From Candidatus Sulfidibacterium hydrothermale (GTDB lineage: Bacteria; Bacteroidota; Bacteroidia; Bacteroidales; F082), in assembly GCF_020149915.1 (NCBI RefSeq), contig NZ_CP083760.1, forward strand, positions 1,984,001 through 2,048,000: a DNA stretch of 64,000 nt. The letters run 5' to 3'. Below the pieces are notes generated by a model. It did not search any database and was not told the DNA's origin. It was given only the letters and a program-made list of their open reading frames with translations. Below, piece by piece: positions 39,104 through 48,048 of the stretch; positions within the stretch are counted from its first letter, which is position 1; the number at the start of each line of letters is the position of its first letter. A program made the position numbers and the translations under genes.

Positions 39104-39120
39104 ACCATAAAAATGAACAT

Positions 39121-39867
39121 ATGAACAAGATAATAGGAATAATATTAACTTTTTTAAGTTTAACAGCACATAGTCAATTGGTAGTTGACAATGGACATTT
39201 TTTTACCAAAAATGAAATTGCAAGATTAGAGAATAAAATGCAAAACATAGAGAATAAATATTCAATAGAGACTATGATTTATACCACAATAGACTTAAAT
39301 GGGAAGACTCCAATCGAATATGGAAAAGAGATTGGAAATAGTTATGAGGTTGGGAAAAAAGGTATAAATAATGGAATCTTAATTTTATTATCAAAAAATG
39401 ACAGAAGAATTCAAATACTAAATGGTTTCGGAATAGAATGGATTATTTCTGACACAAAAACTCAAAAGATTGTTGACCAAATGATACCATTTTTCAAGCA
39501 ACAGAACTTTTTCGGCGGTGTAAATAACGCTTTAACTATGATTGAAAAATATGTTTCAAAAACTGATTGGAAAATAAGTGAAATAGGACTAAATAATATT
39601 TCAGAAAATGATTTGGGTAAAATAATCAAGTTTAAGTATTCTAATAAATCTGGACAGACTAAATACAAATACGCTATTGACACAGATACACAATTCTCTA
39701 ATAATTTTCAAATAAAACTGGAATCAAATAAAACAGAATTTAACTTGTTTTATTCCAAAAATATGAATGACCTTATAAGCATAATCTTAACAAGAAAGAA
39801 CATTATTGTTTATGCAAGATTAACAGATTGGCAAAATAAAAGACTTGAATTATTAGGAATAGAATAA
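39121..39867 (+). CDS. TPM-domain exported protein
   Basis: 248 residues. A signal peptide (IIGIILTFLSLTAHS) is followed by a TPM domain: VVDNGHFFTKNEIARLENKMQNIE, NSYEVGKKGINNGILILLSKNDRRIQI, and GIEWIISD. TPM proteins (YgcG-like) are exported or membrane-bound; their biochemical role is not settled. The C-terminal 90 residues are not recognised. Sole gene of its cassette. Confidence 0.78.
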   Translation: MNKIIGIILTFLSLTAHSQLVVDNGHFFTKNEIARLENKMQNIENKYSIETMIYTTIDLNGKTPIEYGKEIGNSYEVGKKGINNGILILLSKNDRRIQILNGFGIEWIISDTKTQKIVDQMIPFFKQQNFFGGVNNALTMIEKYVSKTDWKISEIGLNNISENDLGKIIKFKYSNKSGQTKYKYAIDTDTQFSNNFQIKLESNKTEFNLFYSKNMNDLISIILTRKNIIVYARLTDWQNKRLELLGIE

Positions 39868-39875
39868 ATTACGGT

Positions 39876-40007
39876 ACCCAACATCACCTATGCTTCATGC
39901 CGCAAATTGCACTTAAACTGAAAATAAATCGTAAATTTGAGAATATTTACAAACAGAAAAATTATGAAAACCAATTGCGGCACATCGCATAGCCCTGCAC
40001 GTTGGCA
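39876..40007 (+). other. attC site 35 (family A)
   Basis: Cores ACCCAAC and GTTGGCA. Closes the TPM cassette. Confidence 0.9.
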
Positions 40008-40392
40008 GTCATGCCCACCGGCGGGCAATCATTCGTTCTTTGAGGCTGTCTTGCGCAGCTTGCTATTAGAAAAATTAGTTTTCATAAGACACATCTGTAA
40101 ACAAGATGTTTACGTTGCAGCAAGCTGCTCTGGCCACAGAACAATTCAGCAAATGGCTTGCGTGACAGAAGGTCGAGTTCTTCCGGATTCTTCGTTTCGG
40201 GATTTCGCACGCAAGGGCAGGAGTAAGGCGGCGTAATCATTTTTGCAGGTTGAAATCAATTATGCGTTGTTTGAAAAATTTTCATTCAAAATAGGGAAGA
40301 TGTTCATTCATAAACGAAAACCTGGGAAATGATGTTGCAAAAATACTTCCGCCGCCTTCTGCAGGTTTCCGTACTGCCGTTGGGACACGTTC
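40002..40392 (+). repeat. Repeated non-coding cassette, copy 8
   Basis: Same element as 29-420, about 17 kb from the nearest other copy. Starts GTTGGC, ends GCCAAC. Confidence 0.8.
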
Positions 40393-40525
40393 AGCCAACA
40401 GCGGCTCATAGTGCATGCCGCAAATTGTGCTGAATTTGAAAATTAATTGTAAATTTGAGAATATTTACAAACAGAAAGATTATGAAAACCAATTGCGGCA
40501 CATCGCATAGCCCTGCACGTTGGGC
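40393..40525 (+). other. attC site 36 (family B/A chimera)
   Basis: Left arm is family B as behind every other non-coding copy, right arm is family A (GCGGCACATCGCATAGCCC). Cores AGCCAAC and GTTGGGC. Confidence 0.85.
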
Positions 40526-40577
40526 ACAAGCTTAGAGAACATAATGCAAATAGTGTAATGACTAATAATCATAACTA

Positions 40578-40607
40578 TTGGTCATTAAGATAATTTGATT
40601 ACCTTTG
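40578..40607 (+). promoter_or_regulatory. Promoter inside a cassette
   Basis: TTG (40578-40580), 19 bp, TACCTTTG (40600-40607): an exact match to the Bacteroidota pattern TTG-N19-TAnnTTTG, 14 bp ahead of the ATG at 40622. Confidence 0.7.
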
Positions 40608-40621
40608 CATGAAAAAAGAAA

Positions 40622-41740
40622 ATGTATCAAAGAACGCTCGAAAATATTGTAAAAGAAAAGATCGGAAGTAAAAAAGCAATCATCATTGTCGGGGCAAGAC
40701 AAGTTGGCAAAACAACGCTGATTAAAAAGATATTAGCTGGAAAAGAATACCTGTTTTTTGATGCAGATGATCCTGCCAATAGAAGATTATTATCCAATCC
40801 GACTACAGAGCAAATAAGAACATTTCTTGGAGATCATCAAATTGTTTTTATTGATGAAGCGCAAAGAATTGATGGTATTGGGTTAACGTTGAAAATAATT
40901 ACTGATCAATTTTCTGATGTTCAATTACTCGTTTCTGGTTCTTCCTCATTTGATTTGGGCAATAAATTAAATGAACCGCTAACAGGAAGAAAATGGGAAT
41001 ATGAATTATTTCCTGTTTCCTGGGAAGAATTTGAAAAAAAAGAAGGATATATTAAAACTGAACAACAAATTGAGAATCGATTACTCTATGGAATGTACCC
41101 CGAGGTTTTGAACAATAAAGGAAAAGAGCGGGAAGTTTTGAAAAATCTTGTAAGTAGTTATCTTTATAGGGATATTTTGGCTTTTTCAGAAATCAGGAAA
41201 CCGGAAATACTTGACGATCTATTATTAGCACTGGCTTTACAAGTAGGAAGTGAAGTAAATTACAATGAACTTGCACAAACAATAGGTGTAAACAAAATCA
41301 CTATTCAAAAATATATTGACATTCTGGAAAAGGGATATATCCTATTTCGTCTGAATAGTTTTAGCAGGAATTTAAGAAACGAGATTAAGAGAAACAGGAA
41401 AATATACTTTTATGACAACGGTATCAGGAACATGATTACAGGAAACTTTAATCCGCTTGATTTACGAACAGATGTTGGGGCATTGTGGGAAAATTTCTTG
41501 ATATCAGAAAGGAAAAAACAGAATGTTTATAAAGACACATTTGCAAGAATGTATTTTTGGAGAACAAAACAACAGCAGGAAATTGATTTTGTGGAAGAAA
41601 AAGACGGAAAAATAGTTGGATATGAATTTAAATGGAAAGCGAAGAAAGTAAAACTACCCGAAACATTCACAAGAACATACAAGGCAGAAACAAAAATAAT
41701 TGATAGGAATAATTTTAGAGATTTTGTAATTATAAAATAG
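40622..41740 (+). CDS. AAA ATPase with DUF4143-type C-terminus
   Basis: 372 residues. Walker A GARQVGKTT (24-32), Walker B IVFIDEAQ, a winged-helix part (NYNELAQTIGVNKITIQKYIDILEKG) and a C-terminal nuclease-like strand pair QQEIDFVEEKDGKIVGYEFKW (D, E-x-K). This is the common AAA_14/DUF4143 architecture; its function is unclear, with some links to toxin-antitoxin or defence loci. The cassette carries its own promoter. Confidence 0.8.
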   Translation: MYQRTLENIVKEKIGSKKAIIIVGARQVGKTTLIKKILAGKEYLFFDADDPANRRLLSNPTTEQIRTFLGDHQIVFIDEAQRIDGIGLTLKIITDQFSDVQLLVSGSSSFDLGNKLNEPLTGRKWEYELFPVSWEEFEKKEGYIKTEQQIENRLLYGMYPEVLNNKGKEREVLKNLVSSYLYRDILAFSEIRKPEILDDLLLALALQVGSEVNYNELAQTIGVNKITIQKYIDILEKGYILFRLNSFSRNLRNEIKRNRKIYFYDNGIRNMITGNFNPLDLRTDVGALWENFLISERKKQNVYKDTFARMYFWRTKQQQEIDFVEEKDGKIVGYEFKWKAKKVKLPETFTRTYKAETKIIDRNNFRDFVIIK

Positions 41741-41745
41741 CCAGT

Positions 41746-41875
41746 GCCCAACATCACCTATGCGTTATGCCGCAATATGTTGGTAATAAAGTGATTAAAC
41801 ATTAATTGAAAATATTTGTAAATACGAAAATTAAACAATAAAAAGCGGCACATCGCATAGCCCTATACGTTACCA
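41746..41875 (+). other. attC site 37 (family D-like)
   Basis: Cores GCCCAAC and GTTACCA. Arms CACCTATGCGTTATGCCGC and GCGGCACATCGCATAGCCC. Confidence 0.88.
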
Positions 41876-41897
41876 CACATATCAAAGAAAAGAAAAT

Positions 41898-42704
41898 ATG
41901 AGTACACATTTATTATCGTGGAATCCTGATAGATGGGAATGGAAAGACATCGAACAATCAATCATGGAATTGAACAAGACAGGTGTTTTCCGTGATAGTT
42001 GGAGTTGCGGGGTTAATAAATCAATTAAACCGGGGGACAGATTATTTCTCATAAGATTGGGTAGAGAACCAAAAGGAATTTGCGCGTCAGGATATGCTAT
42101 TTCAAATGTCTATCAAGGAGAACATTGGAACGGTACGCCCAATAAATTAGCAAACTATGTAACTTTTGAATATGATGTATTACTCAATCCAGAAAAAGAA
42201 GATATTTTGAAATTGAGCATTTTAAAAAATGGTGTACTTGGAGAACAACATTGGTCTACTCAAAACTCGGGAATTATAATAAAACCAAATGTTGCTATTG
42301 AACTTGAAAAACTCTGGTATAATTTCACAATTAGTAAAAGCCATAAAATAGAAAATGAAAAAGGAACTATTAGTAATCGCACATTTACAGAAGGTACGGT
42401 AAGACAAATTACATCAAGTAAATATGAAAGAAATCCTTACGCAAGAAAAATCTGTATAGAAAAATACGGTGCCAAATGTAGCGTTTGTGGTTTTGACTTT
42501 GAAGAAATATATGGAGAATTAGGGAAAGGTTTTATTCATGTTCATCATTTAAACCAGATTGCAAACATTAAAGCAAGCTATGAATTAGACCCCATAAAAG
42601 ATTTACGTCCAGTATGTCCAAATTGTCATGCGATGCTTCATCGGACAAAAACAGGACTAACAATTGAAGAATTGAAAAAGAAAATCAAAAAATACGTGTG
42701 GTAA
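41898..42704 (+). CDS. HNH endonuclease with N-terminal PUA/EVE-like domain
   Basis: 268 residues. N-terminal 130 residues (LLSWNPDRWEWKDIEQSI, GDRLFLIRLGREPKGICASGYA) look like the EVE/PUA-like fold that reads modified bases. The HNH part has C194-x2-C197, H214/H216/H217 (FIHVHHLNQI) and CPNCH (240-244). The combination suggests cutting DNA with modified bases, as phages carry. Stop codon lies in the attC core. Confidence 0.75.
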   Translation: MSTHLLSWNPDRWEWKDIEQSIMELNKTGVFRDSWSCGVNKSIKPGDRLFLIRLGREPKGICASGYAISNVYQGEHWNGTPNKLANYVTFEYDVLLNPEKEDILKLSILKNGVLGEQHWSTQNSGIIIKPNVAIELEKLWYNFTISKSHKIENEKGTISNRTFTEGTVRQITSSKYERNPYARKICIEKYGAKCSVCGFDFEEIYGELGKGFIHVHHLNQIANIKASYELDPIKDLRPVCPNCHAMLHRTKTGLTIEELKKKIKKYVW

Positions 42705-42828
42705 CATCGGCTATACTTCATGCCGCAAATAATTGTTAATAAATGATTAAGCTTTGATTAAATATATTGATAAATACGAAAATAAAACAATAAAATTGCG
42801 GCACGCAGCATAGCCCTGCACGTTGTAG
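42699..42828 (+). other. attC site 38 (family A)
   Basis: Cores TGGTAAC and GTTGTAG. Right arm GCGGCACGCAGCATAGCCC. Confidence 0.9.
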
Positions 42829-42851
42829 CCAATTTGAGAAAAAGAATAAGA

Positions 42852-42883
42852 TTGCAATTTGCGGAGAATAACATGTATATTTG
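42852..42883 (+). promoter_or_regulatory. Promoter inside the Fic cassette
   Basis: TTG (42852-42854), 21 bp, TATATTTG (42876-42883), then GGAG shortly before ATG 42908. Confidence 0.6.
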
Positions 42884-42907
42884 TCGCAAATAATGCGGAG
42901 AATAAAA

Positions 42908-43968
42908 ATGAATAGAAAAATATACATATATCAGCAGGAAAATTGGCCAAATTTTACTTGGGACATTAACAAATTATCGGATTTGTTAGCCGAAGTAAGA
43001 AACAAGCAAGGCCGGCTAATAGGTAAAATGGAAACGTTGGGGTTTCATTTGCAAAATGAGGCTTTCCTTGAAACATTAACGGTAGATATATTAAAATCAA
43101 ATGAGATTGAAGGTGTAATCTTGAATAAAGAAGAAGTTCGTTCGTCTATTGCCCGAAGATTAGGAATTGATTTAGGTGGTTTGCCACCTATCAACAGAAA
43201 TATTGAGGGGATTGTTGATATGATGTTTGATGCAACAAAGAATTTCGAGAAGCCGCTAATCAAAAAAAGACTCTTTGACTGGCATTACGCTATGTTTCCG
43301 ATGGGGAGAAGCGGAATGTATGAAATCATTGTTGGGAAATGGCGAGATGATTCTACCGGGCCAATGCAAGTTGTTTCAGGTGCTATGGGAAAAGAAAAGG
43401 TTCATTATGAAGCCCCCCTGCAAAGGTAATTGATAATGAAGTGAATAGATTTTTAGACTGGTTTAATAACAAAACAGATATTGATTTGGTTTTAAAAGCC
43501 AGTATTGCACATTTATGGTTTGTAACGTTACACCCATTCGAAGATGGAAACGGAAGAATAACCAGAGCAATTACCGATATGTTACTTGCCCGTTCAGATG
43601 GGCTTCCACAAAGATTTTACAGTATGTCTTCTCAAATACAAAAAGAGAGAAAATCATATTACGACATACTTGAAAAAACACAAAAGGGAAACCTCGATAT
43701 CACGGAATGGATAAATTGGTTTTTGAATACACTGCAAAAAGCAATAGCAAATTCGGAAGATACCCTTTCGTTGGTAATTAAAAAGCATAGATTTTGGAAT
43801 ACTTACGGAACGGAAATAAAAAATGAAAGACAAAAAAAGATATTGAATAAATTATTAGATGGATTTACAGGCTATCTAACAACTTCTAAATGGGCTAAAA
43901 TTGCAAAATGTTCACAAGACACAGCATTACGAGATATACAAGATTTGATTGATAATGTAGATGCCTGA
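42908..43968 (+). pseudogene. Fic-family protein, frameshifted
   Basis: Two frames (to 43429, then to 43968) join if the C6 run near 43411-43416 had seven Cs, giving KVHYEAPPAKVIDNEVNRFLDWFN, a normal Fic sequence. HPFEDGNGR in the second part is the intact AMP-transfer motif; an N-terminal domain with SNEIEGV matches Fic proteins with an inhibitory helix. A C-terminal winged helix (WAKIAKCSQDTALRDIQDL) follows. Start ATG 42908. The frameshift may be real, phase-variable or a sequencing error. The cassette continues past the inserted elements to 48055. Confidence 0.75.
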
Positions 43969-44908
43969 ATATGGTTGACCGTTTTTACTTACTTATTTTC
44001 ATTATTTACGTTGTTCATTCATGAGTGATCTTAGAGACTGAAGGATTGTTGTCCATTACAAAGATAACTTTTTTCAAATTCATTGGGGCTTTTTCGTTGT
44101 AACTCTATATGAGGCTTTTCCTGGTTGTAAAGTAACACGGTTCGGTCAACCTCTTTTTGAAGTTCTTCAAAACTGTTTATCTGACGATGGTTCAGGTAAT
44201 TGTTTTTTATAACCCCGTTTAGTCTTTCTACTTTCCCGTTCTCCCACGGGTATTCGCACATGCTGTTTTTAAAGCCTTCTTTTTGAGTCAGCTTTAAAAA
44301 AGCCTTGTCGTAATATTGACCCCCTCCGTCTGAGTGAAATACAATACCGGTTGTCATTGTGTTTTCCTTCATCCGAAGTTTAATAGCCTTCTGTAAAGCC
44401 GGTAATGTAGTCTGTTCTGTAGTCAGCCTTTTTGAAACAGAATGACCTAAAATCCGTCTGGAATAGGAATCTTCAATAAAAGTGATGTAATAGAATCTGC
44501 TGTTTATTTCATAGTAGGTAATATCACTTTGCCATGCCTGATTAATTCCGGTTAAAGTCATGCTTTTTAATAAATTATCAAACCGGACAACGCCTGTGCT
44601 ATCGGTGGTTCTTCGCCAGTTTTTTACCTTTGCTACCGTTAACCCTTCTGATTTGCAAAAGGCTTCAAACCGGTCTCTGCCCATGGTCTGGGGACGTAAC
44701 TTATAATACATATCCCGTATTCCCATTGTAGGATGATCCTCTCGTATTTGATAAATCATAACCAGTAATTGCTTTTGCTCTGAACGTATTCTCAGCTTTT
44801 TATCCAGCATCTTATGAAAAGCCTGTTAACTACTCCCCATCTTTAGACAACTCTTTTACAAAAATAAATTAGATTTTCTTTCTTCGTTTAATCATATTAA
44901 AAGAAAAC

Positions 44909-45721
44909 CTAAGCAGCCTGTTTGAACACTTTTACAGGCATTTTATACGCTAATGACTGATGGGGTCTTTGCGTGTTGTAGAACTCTATGTAATCTTTAA
45001 TTTTCTCATATAATTCCAGTCCGTCTTCCGATGGTTCCAAATATAACTTTTCGTATTTTATGTTTCTCCAAAACCTCTCTATAAAAATATTATCTATGGC
45101 TCGACCTTTACCATCCATACTGAAAGTAATCCCCTTACCGGTTACAAACTCCGTAAATTCTGTTGCTGTAAACTGGCTTCCCTGATCGGTATTAATCATT
45201 TTAGGTTTGCCATGATCCTTTATGGCTTGCTCCAAAGTCTGTTTGCACCATTGGGTTGTCATGGTATTCGACAATGACCACCCTACGATATACCTGCTGT
45301 AAAGGTCTATGATGGCAAAAAGGTACATATAACCGTTGCCAACGGGAACATAGGTAATATCCATCGCCCAGACCTGGTTGGAATGGGTTATTTCTAAATT
45401 CCGCAACAAATAGGGAAATACCGTATGGCCTTCCCCCTTATGGGGCTTGCTCGTATTTGGACGTGGGCCGATGGCTTGCAAATCCATAAGCCGGTACAAT
45501 CGTCGTACGCGTTTGGCATTGACCGGATACCCTATGTTTCGCAGATAGGTGGTCATGCGCATGACTCCATAAAAAGGTGTTTTCATGTATTGCTTGTCTA
45601 TCAGCTTCATCAGTTCCTGATTGTAAGAACCCTCTTGTCGGGGAACATAGTAGAAGCTGCTGCGGTTTACTTCTAAAAGTTCGCATTGCCGTTTGACGCT
45701 TATTTCTTCTTTCCTGTTCAC
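44909..45721 (-). CDS. IS3-family transposase OrfB, copy 3
   Basis: Same 270 residues as the copy at 27623. Confidence 0.9.
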   Translation of the reverse strand: MNRKEEISVKRQCELLEVNRSSFYYVPRQEGSYNQELMKLIDKQYMKTPFYGVMRMTTYLRNIGYPVNAKRVRRLYRLMDLQAIGPRPNTSKPHKGEGHTVFPYLLRNLEITHSNQVWAMDITYVPVGNGYMYLFAIIDLYSRYIVGWSLSNTMTTQWCKQTLEQAIKDHGKPKMINTDQGSQFTATEFTEFVTGKGITFSMDGKGRAIDNIFIERFWRNIKYEKLYLEPSEDGLELYEKIKDYIEFYNTQRPHQSLAYKMPVKVFKQAA

Positions 45722-45744
45722 TTTTTGAAGTTTCGCTTTTCCGG

Positions 45745-46020
45745 CTATTTCCCCAACACTTTTTTTAAGAAGTCAACTTCCATTTGCAGTTGGCCTACTT
45801 TCTTAAACAGGGCTTCTTTCTCTTTTTCAACATCTTCTTTCTTAGTACCCTTTTCAAATACCGATGATGCTGATGATAAAAACTGGCTCTTCCAGGTAGA
45901 AATCTGATTCGGGTGTAATCCGTATTTCCTCCCCAGTTCCTGAATCGTTTCTCTTTCCTGCAGGGCTTCCAATACTACTTTCGTTTTGAACCTTGATGTG
46001 TACTTTTTTCTCTTTTTCAT
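45745..46020 (-). CDS. IS3-family OrfA, copy 3
   Basis: Same 91 residues as the copy at 28459. Confidence 0.9.
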   Translation of the reverse strand: MKKRKKYTSRFKTKVVLEALQERETIQELGRKYGLHPNQISTWKSQFLSSASSVFEKGTKKEDVEKEKEALFKKVGQLQMEVDFLKKVLGK

Positions 46021-46117
46021 AACAACAAGTTTAATCAATTTTTCTAACTTAACTCGTTGTCCAGTTTTTGGGGTGTATTATACTGTTTACTAATCCCTAT
46101 GCTCTTATACAGACGGT

Positions 46118-46543
46118 TCATGCTGTATCGGTATTGTTCTCTGTGGTGCCAGAAATATTCGAGGGTCGGGTAGAAAACTTTTTTTTTATATCTACGCCAT
46201 AGGTCTCTTCTGCCAGTTCTATCATCTTATCTTTGAAATCAATCAGGATTTGCTTTTGGCCGATTATCCGTTCAAGTTCTGCTACTTTCTTTTTGAGTTC
46301 CAATAGCTGCCTTGTGTCACTATCTGTTTCAATAATAAGTTTCTCTTTCTTGTCTTTCATAGTTCCGAATTTGTTTAACCACCGATAAACGTTAGTAGTG
46401 GTTACTTCATATTGTTTGCTAATTTCGGAAACTTTTGTTTTGCCTGTTTCTATTTCCCTGACTTTTTGAATCTTGAAACTGTCGCTGAAATGACGACGCC
46501 TTCGCTCGGCGGTGGTCATTTTAAATTGTCTTCTTGTTGCCAT
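46118..46543 (-). CDS. IS3-family OrfA of second element
   Basis: 141 residues from the ATG at 46543: HTH domain (SEISKQYEVTTTNVYRWLNKFG) and a coiled coil (LELKKKVAELERIIGQKQILIDFKDKMIELAEE). Unrelated in detail to the other OrfA. Confidence 0.85.
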   Translation of the reverse strand: MATRRQFKMTTAERRRRHFSDSFKIQKVREIETGKTKVSEISKQYEVTTTNVYRWLNKFGTMKDKKEKLIIETDSDTRQLLELKKKVAELERIIGQKQILIDFKDKMIELAEETYGVDIKKKFSTRPSNISGTTENNTDTA

Positions 46544-46600
46544 TTTTAACTGTTTTTTAAAGTGAATTCTTATGTTAAAAGTGGTCAACCTATTTCAGGC

Positions 46601-47961
46601 GGTAGTATCCCTTTTTGTGTGTAATGAGCTCTTAAACTAAAAGCAAAGTTATTCATTTTTTAATTTTTTTTTAATGAATGGAAGTGAAGCGGAGGCGTAG
46701 CCGGAGCGAACTTCCATTCATTCTTCCCATTGTAATTTTTCCGTTTCATAATTTATTTTCGGTAACTTTCTTTGGTATGCACTTCTTGTCATAGCAACAT
46801 ATCCCAGCAACAATATAGTTGCCTCCGGATTAGGCAAAGCTCCCCGCATACGCGTTGTTCTTTTATAATCTCTGTTGAGACGTTCTATCCAATTGGTTGA
46901 GTAAATCATACTGTGAATTCTGTAATCATAATCAAGATAGGTAAAGTAGAGTTTGTAGCGTTGATTATAAACCATTCGCTTTATCGAAGGGTAATAGCGG
47001 CCCCATTTATTGCAAAAGTTTACCCAACGTTCCCATCCTTTGGATTTATTATCATAACGATCCCCTGTACGAAATACATCCTTAAAATCATCTGCCACCT
47101 GTGCTTTATCTTTTGGCTTAATGCGTTTTTGTACGTTGCGTTGCAGATGAATGGTACATAATTGAACTTCTGTACCCGGGAAATGTTTCCATATAGATGT
47201 TTCTATTGATGAAAGACTATCGCATACGATTAAACCGGCTTGTTTCATCCCTCGACTTTTTAAATCGATAAACACATCTTCCCACGCCTGAGCACTCTCG
47301 GTAGGAAAGTTGACAACAGCCAGAACCTCTCGTGTACGGTCTTTGCGTACCCCCAGAATAGTGTAATAAGCTTCTTTACTTACATGGTCTATTCTGCGTG
47401 TGTAGATAAAGGTGGCATCAATGTATAATATCGGATAGTAAGGTTCTAATGGCCTTTGCAACCACCTTTGTACATCGGAACGGGCAAACTCAAACATCCT
47501 GCTAATCTGACTTGTGCTGTACTGCCTGCCGTATATCTCCCCAAAGATATTCCCTACTTGTTCCGTGGTCAATCCCGCACCATACAAACTGAAAGCCATC
47601 CGCCTGCATTCTTCTTCCTGGTCTCGTAACAGACTTAACAAAATCGGATAAAAATGCCCTTTGCGACTTCGTGGAACCTGTAGTTCTAATATCTTTCCCT
47701 GTCCAAATGTCCTGCGTATGCGGTAGCCGTTGCTCATGTCGCCTTCCGATTTATTGTGCTCTTCCCGTTCGGCGCGCATCATCGCTTCAAGACTAATTTT
47801 TAAAACTTCCTGATATCCTCCTTCTTTTTCTGCAATTTCTCCTAAAATCTTTGTAATTTGCTCCTGTGTAAAGTGTATTCTTTTCATAAACTAAATGTTT
47901 TAAAGTTTTTCAACCTCAAATTTAGTTAAGATGCACTTTACACACTTTTTGGGATAATATC
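46601..47961 (-). mobile_element. IS256-family element, copy 2
   Basis: 1361 bp, TTTCAGGC duplicated at 46593-46600 and 47962-47969. That target is the right arm of the hairpin behind the Fic gene. Confidence 0.93.
46718..47887 (-). CDS. IS256-family transposase, copy 2
   Basis: Same 389 residues as the copy at 29386. Confidence 0.92.
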   Translation of the reverse strand: MKRIHFTQEQITKILGEIAEKEGGYQEVLKISLEAMMRAEREEHNKSEGDMSNGYRIRRTFGQGKILELQVPRSRKGHFYPILLSLLRDQEEECRRMAFSLYGAGLTTEQVGNIFGEIYGRQYSTSQISRMFEFARSDVQRWLQRPLEPYYPILYIDATFIYTRRIDHVSKEAYYTILGVRKDRTREVLAVVNFPTESAQAWEDVFIDLKSRGMKQAGLIVCDSLSSIETSIWKHFPGTEVQLCTIHLQRNVQKRIKPKDKAQVADDFKDVFRTGDRYDNKSKGWERWVNFCNKWGRYYPSIKRMVYNQRYKLYFTYLDYDYRIHSMIYSTNWIERLNRDYKRTTRMRGALPNPEATILLLGYVAMTRSAYQRKLPKINYETEKLQWEE

Positions 47962-48048
47962 TTTCAGGCATTGACATAAAGGAATATTAATAAAATCAAA
48001 TTCAGGGGGAAGAAGCACAAAATATGAATTGAAAAAAGAATAAACTGG

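Larger units (their letters stand above)
44826..46082 (-). mobile_element. IS3-family element, copy 3
   Basis: 1257 bp, with CTG duplicated at 44823-44825 and 46083-46085. The only copy of the four with intact flanks, which fixes the exact ends of the element. Confidence 0.93.
44031..46121 (-). pseudogene. IS3-family OrfB of second element, interrupted
   Basis: Frame starts at 46121 (ATGA overlap with OrfA; MNRLYKSIGISKQ), breaks at 46083, and resumes at 44825 to 44031. Without the nested element it would be 276 residues. SDITYYEINSRFYYITFIEDSYSRR, HSDGGGQYY and NGKVERLNG are the DDE regions. Confidence 0.85.
43973..46590 (-). mobile_element. Second IS3-family element, split by another IS
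   Basis: Ends GGTTGACC and GGTCAACC, target TAT duplicated on both sides. About 1358 bp without the nested IS3-family copy 3. It was inserted in the loop of the 7-bp hairpin GCCTGAA-TAT-TTCAGGC behind the Fic gene. Confidence 0.85.
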
